Origin: JBEKHT01 sp049511715
Lineage (GTDB): Bacteria > Chloroflexota > Anaerolineae > Anaerolineales > RBG-16-64-43
Assembly (NCBI GenBank): GCA_049511715.1
Contig: JBEKXU010000034.1
Span: forward strand, 1-34,239
DNA length: 34,239 bases
Reading direction: 5' to 3'
This document shows, piece by piece, positions 1 through 7,010 of the stretch (the stretch's first letter is position 1; every line of letters begins with the position of its first letter). The notes beneath the pieces are model-generated. The model was not told the DNA's origin, ran no database searches, and was given only the letters and a program-made list of their open reading frames with translations. The position numbers were made by a program, and so were the translations under genes.

Positions 1-164
1 AGCCGCCCCCGGAAATCACAAGCGCCCAGGCGAAGTCTTGTGGTGCAGACCTTTGCGAAAAAGATGCAGAATTCCGGCCACTTTCTTGATTTTTCACCTC
101 GAATAGCGAAAGTCCGGCTAGGGGCACGGTTTGCGCGCTGTGGGATCCGCGGGGGCGGCAATCG
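1..164. other. left edge, no recognisable gene
   Basis: No reading frame here has a plausible ribosome site or family signature, and no gene visibly enters from the left edge. It is simply the region downstream of the leftward gene that ends at 165. Confidence 0.5.
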
Positions 165-527
165 CTAGCGAACCATTCTTCCCGGAGGGTCATTGGGCCG
201 CCTCCTGCGCCACGTCTGACTGCCGCGCATCCATACTACCTTTTTGCCAGTCACCTCCTGGAAGGCATCGAGGACATCTGATCGAAGGGCTGGATTGCCA
301 TTCCTGTTCTTGTAGACGAATTCCGCTCCGAACTGCTGACGTATGAAAACCGCTGCGGTGCGTTGCCTTAGTCGCCCCCTTAGCCTCATCTCACCCCACA
401 TCCACCGAGCCACCTTCTGCGGCGTCGCGGCACCTCTCGGCCTTGGGGCGTGAACATCAAAGTGGACAAAGGGGTAGGAGTCCCAGGTGATAGCCTTCCG
501 TGAATTGACCGCCCGCTTTCTGGCCAT
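165..527 (-). CDS. DUF6953-like small protein
   Basis: A 120-residue basic protein of unknown function. The middle and end (ARWMWGEM, then EFVYKNRNGN, LDAFQEVTGKKVVWMRG, and a Trp/Arg-rich tail finishing in DPPGR) follow the pattern I associate with DUF6953: a small alpha/beta protein with an aromatic W-x-RG segment and a basic end. No signal peptide or membrane span is visible. I chose the ATG at 527 because GGAGAGGAGGAAC lies just before it. A frame 31 codons longer upstream has no such site and adds a low-complexity Arg/Pro leader. The gene stands alone, with 585 bases between its start and the start of the leftward membrane-protein gene's stop. Family assignment is from memory of the motif pattern; the role is unknown. 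Confidence 0.7.
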   Translation of the reverse strand: MARKRAVNSRKAITWDSYPFVHFDVHAPRPRGAATPQKVARWMWGEMRLRGRLRQRTAAVFIRQQFGAEFVYKNRNGNPALRSDVLDAFQEVTGKKVVWMRGSQTWRRRRPNDPPGRMVR

Positions 528-835
528 CGTTCCTCCTCTCCGCCTCCGATTGTAGGCCGCCGCGGCAAAGGGACAAGTTGGGCACGTCGGCGGGCGGATT
601 TCGCGTTGACTACATCCCACCCTCCATATTCTGGCAGCGCCAACACAAGGATCGCCCAGGAGAGGCCGTGCCCCTTTTTCGTGGGGCCGTGCATCGCGGC
701 GGTGGCGCTCTTGGACGATGGGCGAGTTGCGCTACGGGGCGAGTGGGCGCATGCTGTCCGGCCGGTGGCAGCTACCGGCTGTTGGCGGGCCGAAGGCGGA
801 GGACGACGGATTTCAGGAATCTAGCGTGACCTGAC

Positions 836-849
836 GCCACAATTGTGGC
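836..849. repeat. 14-bp perfect palindrome
   Basis: GCCACAATTGTGGC is a perfect 14-bp palindrome. It sits 8 bases before the tRNA-like sequence at 857. It could be a binding site for a dimeric regulator or chance; nothing else supports a function. Confidence 0.3.
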
Positions 850-856
850 CGAATTG

Positions 857-927
857 TTGGGGTTCGTCCAACCGTAGGACAGCGGACTCTGCAGCCGTAT
901 GCCGAGGTTGCAATCCCCGACGCCCAG
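857..927 (+). pseudogene. decayed tRNA-Gln(CTG)-like sequence
   Basis: The stretch fits a tRNA cloverleaf at exact lengths: 7-nt acceptor, 2-nt link, 4-bp D stem GTCC/GGAC, 7-nt D loop, 5-nt anticodon strands around CTCTGCA (anticodon CTG), 4-nt variable loop, 5-nt T strands and a 3' acceptor ACGCCCA followed by GCC. Several features are broken. The acceptor has two mismatches (TTGGGGT against ACGCCCA), the T stem has an A-C mismatch, the D loop reads CCGTA where GGTA is expected, and the T loop reads TTGCAAT instead of TTCGAAT. This looks like a dead or very divergent tRNA-Gln copy. A terminator-like hairpin lies 33 bases downstream on the same strand, as if it were once a transcription unit. 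Confidence 0.55.
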
Positions 928-960
928 CCTGAATGTCATCCCTCGGAAGGGATGTGAACT

Positions 961-997
961 GGGCTCCGCGGCGGCATCTCGCGGAGCCCTTGTCTTT
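961..997 (+). terminator. rho-independent terminator-like hairpin
   Basis: GGGCTCCGCG (961-970) pairs perfectly with CGCGGAGCCC (980-989) around a 9-nt loop, followed by TTGTCTTT. The T-rich tail is on the plus strand, so it would end transcription coming from the tRNA-like sequence at 857-927. It does not serve the leftward gene at 1113-1346, which lacks a T tract on its side. Confidence 0.55.
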
Positions 998-1112
998 CCC
1001 TCTCGGCCCCTCAGATTCAGCTCAGAGCGTCCCAGCGGGTTCCGCGGCGAGCGCGGAACCAGAGGGTCTCGTGATGGCCCCGATCTCCGCGCGGCTCGGC
1101 CATCTCGACCGA

Positions 1113-1346
1113 CTACCTTCCCGCTTCCGACCGTTGCAGCTCTTTTTCGATGGGCCACTCTCCAAGGGCCAGAACGAAGAGCAGAACCAAGTTGGCTATG
1201 GGCACGAGCATCAGAAGTCCAAGCGGGCCACCATACCCGGTCTTGGCCAGAATCCTCCACCAGATCCAAGCGCCAATCACGAGCACGATCAGGCTCACTA
1301 CGCACGTCAACAGGCTCAGCCCCAATCCCATGCCCCCAAACCTCAC
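1113..1346 (-). CDS. small two-helix membrane protein
   Basis: A 72-77 residue protein with two hydrophobic segments. The first is LSLLTCVVSLIVLVIGAWI and the second covers LGLLMLVPIANLVLLFVLAL. Between them is AKTGYGGPLG, and the end is charged (GEWPIEKELQRSE). The K-x-GY-x-G turn followed by a hydrophobic P-I-x-N-L helix and an EWPI-type tail recurs in many small bacterial membrane proteins of unknown role, probably sitting in the cytoplasmic membrane. Two starts are possible. GTG at 1346 has AAAGGAGG four bases before it, and ATG at 1331 has a weaker GAGG. I list the GTG start. The transcript is isolated, with no operon partner. Confidence 0.6.
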   Translation of the reverse strand: MRFGGMGLGLSLLTCVVSLIVLVIGAWIWWRILAKTGYGGPLGLLMLVPIANLVLLFVLALGEWPIEKELQRSEAGR

Positions 1347-2066
1347 ATCGCCTCCTTTGAATACTCTCACAAGACCGTTCGCCGCCTCCGATAGCCCGTT
1401 TATGCCAGAGTTGCGCCGTGCAAGTCCGCAGACGAGGGTTGGAGTCCGCCGCGTTGCCCGGTTGACGCCCACAGGCGGACTGAAACCAGAATACGGCGTC
1501 AGGCAAATCCTCCCTCATCGTCTGCGGTCGCCGCTGGGTAGCTGGCCATGACCACCAGTAGACTCTAGACGGCGCGTGGCGCTCCGCTCCCAGCAGGGGG
1601 CCGTGGGTCATTGAATGAGTCAAGCTCCGAGTCTGGCGGGCCGCCATCCAAACGAGCCCGAGATCTGCCGTGATCGGACGAGGAATTCCTCCCCAGGAAT
1701 TCTGGCGTTGATGGACTCTTCCGCCCGCCTGGCCTTCTCGGCGAGCGCACCCTTCGCCCGGGGGTATCATCGTGCCAGCCTTGCTTGTTGGGCTGGCGAG
1801 GCGCCCGCCCCCGCCTTGAGGGATCCGCAGAGGCTGAGGCGCGTCGCTTGGATGCCCCCGGCGCGGCACATTGGGGATTTGCTTGGCCTCTGGGGGATTC
1901 CCAGACCGAGGCCGATTCATCCTTGTCGGCTCAATGGGGCCTCGACGTGCGCGGGAACGGCGGCCCGGCCGCCGAAAATAGCCGAATGAGATCGCCGGGC
2001 GTTCTCTCCGATTCGGGCTTGAGCGGCTGATCCACCTCAAGATCTCACGTCGTTCGGGAGGCAATT
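1347..2066. other. intergenic stretch without a supported gene
   Basis: A 430-codon leftward frame crosses this stretch but has low-complexity Arg/Gly/Pro-rich sequence, overlaps the membrane-protein gene and lacks any family pattern, so it is taken as chance in GC-rich DNA. Small inverted repeats occur, for example GCCAGCC/GGCTGGC near 1777-1799, without T tracts. No RNA gene is recognised. Confidence 0.5.
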
Positions 2067-2549
2067 ATGGACACCGAGGCAAAGAAAAAGGCTCTGCGCA
2101 GCCTGACTTATGGATTGTACGTGCTGGGGTCCGCGTTGGGCGAGGAAATGGCAGCCGGGACAGTCAACTGGGTCTCTCAAGCCTCCTTTTCCCCTCCCTT
2201 GATCATGGTGGCCGTTAAAGCGGACAGTCACATCCATTCTCTAATCGAGCGCAGTCTGGGGTTCGGTCTGAGTGTGCTCTCCAGCGAGCAGAAAGAGATC
2301 GCCTCCGCTTTCTTTCGAGCCACCCAGCGAGACGCAGATAAGATCAATGGGTACTCTTTCGAACGCGGGCCACAGACTGGAGCGCCTCTGCTACTTGCGA
2401 CCCCCTACTGGCTTGAGGCGCATGTGCTCGACAGCGTGCGCCGCGGAGATCACACCATTTTCGTCGCGGAGATTGTCCAAGCAGGGGTGCGGCAGGAAAA
2501 GGCCAAGCCGCTAGTGATGTGGGACACCGGATGGTTCTATGGGGGCTGA
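2067..2549 (+). CDS. flavin reductase-like (FMN-binding) domain protein
   Basis: A 160-residue protein matching the flavin-reductase-like split-barrel family, cytoplasmic flavoproteins that bind FMN and pass electrons from NAD(P)H or a redox partner. Visible marks are the N-terminal YGLYVLGSA strand, the NWVSQASFSPPLIMVAV segment (the T-x-N/W-V-S-Q-x-S-x-x-P-P pattern at the FMN site), HSLIERSLGFGLSVLS, and the C-terminal GDHTIFVAEIVQAG strand. The length equals a single domain. There is no rubredoxin domain fused at its end, as some relatives have, so its partner is unknown. The ATG follows GGGAGG at a good distance. The next gene on the same strand starts 107 bases later behind its own -10 box, so the two are probably separate units. 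Confidence 0.85.
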   Translation: MDTEAKKKALRSLTYGLYVLGSALGEEMAAGTVNWVSQASFSPPLIMVAVKADSHIHSLIERSLGFGLSVLSSEQKEIASAFFRATQRDADKINGYSFERGPQTGAPLLLATPYWLEAHVLDSVRRGDHTIFVAEIVQAGVRQEKAKPLVMWDTGWFYGG

Positions 2550-2577
2550 TCCTGGCGGGGGGGCTTGGGCGGATAGG

Positions 2578-2583
2578 TATAAT
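2578..2583 (+). promoter_or_regulatory. -10 box before the S51-like fusion gene
   Basis: TATAAT lies 73 bases before the ATG at 2657. No convincing -35 hexamer sits 16-18 bases upstream in this G-rich stretch, so only the -10 element is claimed. Confidence 0.4.
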
Positions 2584-2656
2584 GAGTCTCTTTGAGTGAA
2601 TCTGCGCCGGAGACGACCGCGGGCCTCGGCTCCGCGGCCTGCAAGGATCTGCGCCC

Positions 2657-3724
2657 ATGAGCCCTAGCCACACCGTTCCTGGACTGATCGCCCTGTTTGG
2701 GTCCGGCGAGACCACGGCCAGCGGAGGACGCATTTTTGAAGCCCTGGCGCACGATCTCGAACCTCCTCTGCTCGCGGCCTTCCTCGAGACACCAGCGGGG
2801 TTCGAGCTGAATTCTCCGCGGGTGGTAGGCCGCGTCGCCGACTATTTCTGCGCGCGCCTTCAAAACTACGGACCTCAGATCAGGATCATTGCGGCCAGGA
2901 AGAAAGGGACCCCTTTCAGCCCGGATGACATGGAGATTATCCGGCCCCTCCTAGATGCCAACCTAATCTTTCTCGGTCCGGGAAGCCCCTCCTACGCGGT
3001 TCGTCAGCTCGAGAAAAGCTTGGCCTGGCAAGCTGTCATGGCTCGGCACCGGCTTGGCGCCGCGCTCGGATTTGCCAGCGCCGCGGCCATCGCCGCCGGT
3101 GTCCTGGCCTTGCCGGTGTATGAGATCTACAAGGCGGGAGAGGACCCTCATTGGAAAGAGGGATTGAACCTGCTGGGACCATACGGTTTGTCCCTGGTTT
3201 TCGTACCCCATTGGAACAACGCCGAGGGAGGCGCGGAGTTGGACACGAGTCGCTGCTTCATGGGCGAATCTCGCTTCGAAACCCTGCGCCGCTCAATCCC
3301 CATGGGAATCCCCGTCGTTGGAATCGATGAGAATACCGGATTGATCATCGATCTAGCGCGCCAGTCCTGCCGAGTCATCGGGAAGGGCAGCGTGATCGTC
3401 CTGAAGGAACGCGCGGAGCTACGATTCCTCGCGGGAAAGGGTTTCCCCTTGCGCGTCCTCGGCGAAACTACTTCGCCGGATCCGAAATCGGGCATTTCCC
3501 CATCCATCTGGGAAGCCATCGAGAAAGCCGAGCCGCACGGAACGGAACCTCGTGAAGCGCCATCGGAGGTGCAATCTCTTCTTCTCCAGCGCAATGAGGC
3601 TCGGAAGCGCAGCGAGTGGGACCAGGCCGACAAGCTGCGGGCCCGCATCCTGGCGCTCGGTTGGGCCGTGAGCGACACCCCGCAAGGGAGCCAGCTTAAG
3701 CCTCTGGACCTCCAAGACCCCTAG
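2657..3724 (+). CDS. S51 peptidase-like domain fused to CysRS-type C-terminal domain
   Basis: A 355-residue two-domain protein. Residues ~8-270 resemble the peptidase S51/type 1 glutamine amidotransferase-like fold (cyanophycinase, dipeptidase E). It starts LIALFGSGET and continues with FLETPAGFELN, LIFLGPGSPSYAV, and a nucleophile-elbow-like GFASAAA with Ser about residue 141, followed by FVPHWNN. Residues ~300-345 (NEARKRSEWDQADKLR, then DTPQGSQL) match the small C-terminal domain of cysteinyl-tRNA synthetase that contacts tRNA-Cys. The Rossmann catalytic domain of CysRS, with its HIGH and KMSKS motifs, is absent, so this cannot charge tRNA. Automatic annotation may call it cysteinyl-tRNA synthetase on the strength of the tail alone. 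The ATG has AAGGA upstream. Substrate and role are unknown. Confidence 0.75.
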   Translation: MSPSHTVPGLIALFGSGETTASGGRIFEALAHDLEPPLLAAFLETPAGFELNSPRVVGRVADYFCARLQNYGPQIRIIAARKKGTPFSPDDMEIIRPLLDANLIFLGPGSPSYAVRQLEKSLAWQAVMARHRLGAALGFASAAAIAAGVLALPVYEIYKAGEDPHWKEGLNLLGPYGLSLVFVPHWNNAEGGAELDTSRCFMGESRFETLRRSIPMGIPVVGIDENTGLIIDLARQSCRVIGKGSVIVLKERAELRFLAGKGFPLRVLGETTSPDPKSGISPSIWEAIEKAEPHGTEPREAPSEVQSLLLQRNEARKRSEWDQADKLRARILALGWAVSDTPQGSQLKPLDLQDP

Positions 3725-4014
3725 CGACGCCCGTTCGCCTGCCTGGATCTGGCTTCCCAACCGTACGGACCTGGAGGGCTTGCTCCCCGAGGTTCGGCCC
3801 AGCCTGGGACCGCACGGCGAATCGGGAGCAACCCTCTTTGCGCGCAGCTTCTCGGGTGCGGCGGCGGAAGTGATAAGGGATCGATTTCGCCGCCTTGCGC
3901 GCGATGGCCTCCCAGGACCCAGAGTCCCGTGCCCTGGCGACTCCCCATCCAATAATGCAGCGCGCCCCAGCCTGAGGCGGGGCGCAAGGAGAGAGGACCC
4001 AGAATGCTCCACTG

Positions 4015-4088
4015 TGGGCGCCGGGGGACTTGAACCCCCGACCTCATCAATGTGAGTGATGCGCTCTAACCGTCTGAGCTAGGCGCCC
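4015..4088 (-). tRNA. tRNA-Val(CAC)
   Basis: On the minus strand the sequence folds as a full tRNA: acceptor GGGCGCC/GGCGCCC, D stem GCTC/GAGC, anticodon stem CATCA/TGATG around CTCACAT (anticodon CAC, reads GTG, valine), T arm GGGGG-TTCAAGT-CCCCC and discriminator A. CCA is not encoded. The 5' half, down to the first bases after the anticodon loop, is shared with the repeat at 18886-18950, so this copy was rebuilt when the element integrated. A GC-rich hairpin (GCGCCCC/GGGGCGC around 3962-3985) lies beyond its 3' end but has no T tract. Confidence 0.95.
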
Positions 4089-4112
4089 AAAGCGACCCCA
4101 TTATACCTTGGG
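4048..4112. repeat. left attachment repeat (attL core), 65 bp
   Basis: These 65 bases are identical to 18886-18950. The match stops at T4047 versus G18885 on one side and C4113 versus A18951 on the other. It runs from the anticodon arm of tRNA-Val through the tRNA 5' end and past the -10 box. Duplicated tRNA segments flanking an integrase-bearing region are the classic mark of tyrosine-recombinase integration. Confidence 0.95.
4100..4105 (-). promoter_or_regulatory. -10 box of tRNA-Val promoter
   Basis: TATAAT on the minus strand lies 11 bases before the tRNA 5' end. It is inside the att repeat and therefore also present at 18938-18943. No good -35 hexamer is visible 16-18 bases upstream either here (element DNA) or at the right copy (chromosomal DNA). 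Confidence 0.6.
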
Positions 4113-4177
4113 CTGCGGTTGGGGCGACCTCTTCAAAGTCGGTGAGATGGCGGCCAGATTCATCCCAAGGAGGAATC

Positions 4178-4528
4178 GTGTCCGTCCAACTCAGCACCAA
4201 AATTGAAGCACAGGTTGAGACCGCTTTTGACCCCGATGAATTGGTGAAGGCTCCCCTGCCTCCGGCCTTTGTTGGAGGACTGGCCGAGGCGCTGCAGGAA
4301 GTAGTCTGGGCATGGCTGCATGAGCACGCGCCAGCGGACATCCTGGAGGTGACTTGGTTTGCCGGCGAGTTCGACCGCTACGCCCGCGACGCGGAGAGGC
4401 AAGGCGGCCGCATTCAGACCGACCTGGCCAAGGATATCCCCCAGGACCTGCCAAAGGTTCTCGAGACTCTGGAGGCGCACGGCGGCAACCTGCATTGCGT
4501 CAGCATGATCGCCGGAGGTGCGTGTTGA
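4178..4528 (+). CDS. first gene of the element, unknown
   Basis: A 116-residue acidic protein I do not recognise. The start is GTG at 4178, placed right behind AAGGAGGAATC, the strongest ribosome site nearby. A longer frame from 4142 has no such site. It contains mostly helical-looking sequence (LAEALQEVVWAWLHEH, FDRYARDAERQGG) and no Cys cluster or membrane span. Its stop overlaps the ATG of the next gene (TGATG), so it heads a four-gene unit that ends with the integrase. Position between the attachment site and int is typical of accessory integration or excision functions, but no excisionase helix-turn-helix can be seen. Confidence 0.65.
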   Translation: MSVQLSTKIEAQVETAFDPDELVKAPLPPAFVGGLAEALQEVVWAWLHEHAPADILEVTWFAGEFDRYARDAERQGGRIQTDLAKDIPQDLPKVLETLEAHGGNLHCVSMIAGGAC

Positions 4529-4740
4529 TGCCCGAGGCGCCAATCACCACAAGGGAGCTGGCAAAGTTCTACATCGGCCGGCCTCACGTGACGGACGTGG
4601 CGATCGACCACATCAGCCGGGATGGACGCTACGTTGTGTTCAGTCTTTTCCCCAAGGGCCGGCCGACTCTCTTCAAGCTCATGCTCAGGGAGGAGCTCCT
4701 GAGATATTTCGGGAACCTCCACGAGGGAGGTGCGCCGTGA
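4528..4740 (+). CDS. small element protein, unknown
   Basis: A 70-residue protein. The N-terminus (TTRELAKFYIGRPHVTDVAI) followed by ISRDGRYVVFSLFPKG suggests a compact alpha/beta fold, with Arg/Lys spread along it. GGAGG lies nine bases before the ATG, inside the end of the gene before, and its own stop overlaps the next GTG (GTGA). Translational coupling to both neighbours is the main evidence that it is real. A small DNA-binding role is possible but no helix-turn-helix is clear. Confidence 0.55.
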   Translation: MPEAPITTRELAKFYIGRPHVTDVAIDHISRDGRYVVFSLFPKGRPTLFKLMLREELLRYFGNLHEGGAP

Positions 4741-4940
4741 TAGTGCACGATCGAAGTGGCACGCGACAGTTCTGGGCCGACTATCTGGGCTACCTTTTGC
4801 CGGCCTTCATGGGCGACGAATACTTGCTGGAGGGCGTGTGTGCCAACCGGGTCAGCCTCTATGCCGCACGCGATGAGCTCCTGGCCCGGCGACACAAGAA
4901 GTACCTGGAGCCGTGGGAGTGGATCGGGAGGCCGACATGA
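4737..4940 (+). CDS. small element protein before the integrase, unknown
   Basis: A 67-residue protein starting with GTG that overlaps the previous stop (GTGA) behind GAGGGAGG. Its stop overlaps the integrase ATG (ATGA). The sequence has an aromatic, helical centre (FWADYLGYLLPAFMGDEYLL) and a basic tail (ELLARRHKKYLEPWEW). I do not recognise it. In other integrative elements small basic proteins encoded just before int can act as directionality factors; here that is only a guess from position. Confidence 0.55.
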   Translation: MIVHDRSGTRQFWADYLGYLLPAFMGDEYLLEGVCANRVSLYAARDELLARRHKKYLEPWEWIGRPT

Positions 4941-5899
4941 CCTTCGATGAGATGGCACAGGAACACCTGAAAGCTCTCAGACGTCGGGGCCGATCCGAGT
5001 CGACCATCGCCAACCGGCGCTGTCACCTGGCCCAGTTGGGGACCTTCCTGGCCGGCCGGGAGGCTACGCTACCGCTCTTGCGCGAATGGAGCGACAGCCT
5101 GGCCGCTCGAGGCCTCAAGGTGCGGAGCCAGTGGACCGCGATCGTGAACGCTAGGGCCTTCTACAACTGGGCCGCTGAGGAAGAGATCATCCCGGTCAAC
5201 TTCGCCAAGCGCCTCGAGAAGCCCCGGCTGCCCAAGCACCTGCCCAAGGCGTTCACCCCGGAGGAGGTGACGAAACTCATGGACACGGCCGCGACCGGGA
5301 AAAACCCGGAGCGCGACGAGGCCTTGATCCTCTTCCTCTTGGAGACGGGATGCCGGCGGGCAGGAGCGGCCAACCTCCGCATCAGCGACTTGAACCTCGA
5401 GGCGGGGACGGCCTTGCTTTGCGAGAAAGGCGACAAGGAGCGCATGGCATTCATCAGCCAGCGAACGGTCGACGCCCTCCGGCAATGGTTCAGGGCCAGG
5501 GATGGCGCCGCCTTCCACGGCCAGTACCAGAACTCCGATCGGGTCTTTGGCCTCGGGCCTTGGGGCCTTGGCCTCATGGTTGAGGATCTTGGGAGGCGGG
5601 CCCGGATCCACGCGACGGCCCACATGTTCAGGCACACGAGCGCCGTCTGGAGGCTTGTGCAGGGATGCGATGCCTCGACCCTCCAGCAACTGCTCGGATG
5701 GAGCGATCTTTCGATGCTCCCGGTCTATACGACGATGAGCGCGAACATGTTGCAAGCGCAGGCGCTCAAGAGCTCGCCGCTCAATGGGTTCCCTACCGCG
5801 CAGGGAACCGACGTCGGGGCCTTGTGCGAAAAACTTCAGACCTATGGCAACCCGCCGCGTCCGATCCGGGGGAGGATCCTGCCAGCGAGGAGCTGGTAG
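4937..5899 (+). CDS. int: tyrosine recombinase/integrase
   Basis: A 320-residue integrase that would carry out site-specific insertion and excision at the tRNA-Val repeat. Residues ~1-95 form the SAM-like core-binding domain (STIANRRCHLAQL, then ARAFYNWAAEE). The catalytic domain follows from about 105. All active-site positions are present: Arg in ETGCRRAGA (R140), Lys in CEKGDKER (about K164), HMFR (H229, R232), Trp in LLGWSD (W255, replacing the usual His) and the nucleophile Tyr in LPVYTTMS (Y264). The start ATG at 4937 overlaps the previous stop; a frame eight codons longer exists but lacks a ribosome site. It is transcribed away from attL and is followed by a terminator at about 5994-6034. 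Confidence 0.93.
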   Translation: MTFDEMAQEHLKALRRRGRSESTIANRRCHLAQLGTFLAGREATLPLLREWSDSLAARGLKVRSQWTAIVNARAFYNWAAEEEIIPVNFAKRLEKPRLPKHLPKAFTPEEVTKLMDTAATGKNPERDEALILFLLETGCRRAGAANLRISDLNLEAGTALLCEKGDKERMAFISQRTVDALRQWFRARDGAAFHGQYQNSDRVFGLGPWGLGLMVEDLGRRARIHATAHMFRHTSAVWRLVQGCDASTLQQLLGWSDLSMLPVYTTMSANMLQAQALKSSPLNGFPTAQGTDVGALCEKLQTYGNPPRPIRGRILPARSW

Positions 5900-5905
5900 C
5901 TGTTG

Positions 5906-6034
5906 TAGAATGCAGGGGAATGAAACGCCGGCGGCGTGTGAGGCCCCGGCGTCTGGCCAGCGGTTAGGTCGCTGACAACCCAAAGATACATCAACGGGCC
6001 GTCTGCGTCAATCGCGGGCGGCCCGTTCGTTTTT
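5906..6034 (+). ncRNA. structured RNA candidate and terminator after int
   Basis: Between int and the next gene is a -10-like TAGAAT (5906-5911), then three hairpins in a row. These are ACGCCGG/CCGGCGT (5925-5931 with 5946-5952), CAGCG/CGCTG (5958-5962 with 5970-5974), and a strong terminator ACGGGCCG/CGGCCCGT (5994-6001 with 6019-6026) followed by TCGTTTTT. At the least this ends int transcription; the chain of hairpins behind a -10-like box suggests a small RNA or a structured leader of the sigma-like gene. No -35 hexamer is clear. Confidence 0.45.
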
Positions 6035-6046
6035 CTGAGGTGCAGC

Positions 6047-6928
6047 ATGGCCCTAAACAAATGGCCCAAGCTGGCAGGCAGGATTCGGAGTCCCGTTTCC
6101 GAGAAGTATCTGAAGCGAATCGAAGCCTTGCTAGCGGCGCTCCAAGAGCCGGGCCGACGCGAGGTCGAGGCGCCAGGGATCGCGCTGGATTGGGCGAAAA
6201 CTCCTCCCGCATTCTGGGATGACCTGTCCACGCTTTTGTACCCGGAGGAGAAGGAGCAATACGCCACGGCGCTGTACAGGATGGCCTCCGCGTACTTTAC
6301 GCAGGGTGCCGTCTTCCATGACAGAAGGTGGGCCCTCCTCGAGCCGTTGTTCTTGGACCGACTCGAAGGCCAGAAGAGCTCATGGCGAGCACGGCTCCTC
6401 GGGGAAATGGAAGAACCGAAGCCCGAGCCAACATGGGAATCCGTCTACACGCAAATGTCCACGTCGGCGCTCTCGATGGCCATCCGCGATCTCGGTGAAT
6501 TGAGTAGTATTCCCGCTCGGACAGTCTATCCCGAGTTGCGCCTTCGAGTCCGGGAGTTGATCGAGCAAGACCTGAACGGCGGACAAACTACCGACCGCTT
6601 GTGCAAGAGGAGGCCAGGCGACGCGTCGGTGAAACGGTTAGAACCATACCCAGAGGAAGAGGCCACCGAAGAGGCAATGCTTCGTGATGCCCAGGTACTT
6701 TCACAGACCCCCCTTCAAGACGTGGAGAGCGCGGTCGATGAAATGTTGTTGCGCCGCGAGCTCGGGAAACTCACTCGCAACCTCACCCCAGAGGACTGGG
6801 AATTGTTTGGCGACAAAACCGACAAGGAACTGGCGCAAGTCTGGGGGGTAACACCTGCGGCGGTCCGGAAGCGCCGGGAAAGGCTCCGGGAACGGCTCTC
6901 GAAGGAGTTGAGAAACCAGGCAGGCTAA
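6047..6928 (+). CDS. sigma-70 region 4-like HTH regulator
   Basis: A 293-residue cytoplasmic protein. The last ~60 residues (RRELGKLTRNLTPEDWELF, then TDKELAQVWGVTPAAVRKRR) have the layout of sigma-70 region 4: LTPEDxxLF, a short helix, ELAxxxGVTPAAV as the recognition helix-turn-helix, then RKRRERLRERL. The N-terminal 200 residues are helical and unrecognised, and regions 2 and 3 of a true sigma factor are not evident, so it may be an element-specific transcription activator rather than a full sigma. The ATG follows GAGG seven bases upstream. It is separated from int by a terminator and followed by a perfect hairpin. It could switch on the replication and tail genes downstream. Confidence 0.65.
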   Translation: MALNKWPKLAGRIRSPVSEKYLKRIEALLAALQEPGRREVEAPGIALDWAKTPPAFWDDLSTLLYPEEKEQYATALYRMASAYFTQGAVFHDRRWALLEPLFLDRLEGQKSSWRARLLGEMEEPKPEPTWESVYTQMSTSALSMAIRDLGELSSIPARTVYPELRLRVRELIEQDLNGGQTTDRLCKRRPGDASVKRLEPYPEEEATEEAMLRDAQVLSQTPLQDVESAVDEMLLRRELGKLTRNLTPEDWELFGDKTDKELAQVWGVTPAAVRKRRERLRERLSKELRNQAG

Positions 6929-6965
6929 GTCACAAAACGCCCTCCTCGTGCTGGTAATAGGTAGA

Positions 6966-6997
6966 GAGGCCCAGTCATGTACTGGGCCTCGCGCTTT
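6966..6997 (+). terminator. perfect 10-bp hairpin after the sigma-like gene
   Basis: GAGGCCCAGT pairs perfectly with ACTGGGCCTC (6981-6990) around CATGT, followed by GCGCTTTT. The ribosome site of the next gene (GGAGG, about 6999) lies directly behind the T tract, so the hairpin sits in the leader of that gene and could end transcription or affect translation. Confidence 0.6.
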
Positions 6998-7010
6998 TGG
7001 AGGGCCTTCG

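Noticed and set aside
1680..1700. AGGAATTCCT / AGGAATTCT inverted repeat
   Set aside because: Short, isolated, no T tract or neighbouring gene start; could be chance.
772..2064. 430-codon open frame on the minus strand
   Set aside because: Low-complexity Arg/Gly/Pro/Ser sequence without family pattern, overlaps the tRNA-like sequence and the small membrane protein, no ribosome site; long chance frames are common at this GC content.
5069..5983. 304-codon minus-strand frame opposite int
   Set aside because: It lies antisense to the integrase, whose active site is intact, and has the composition of a shadow frame.
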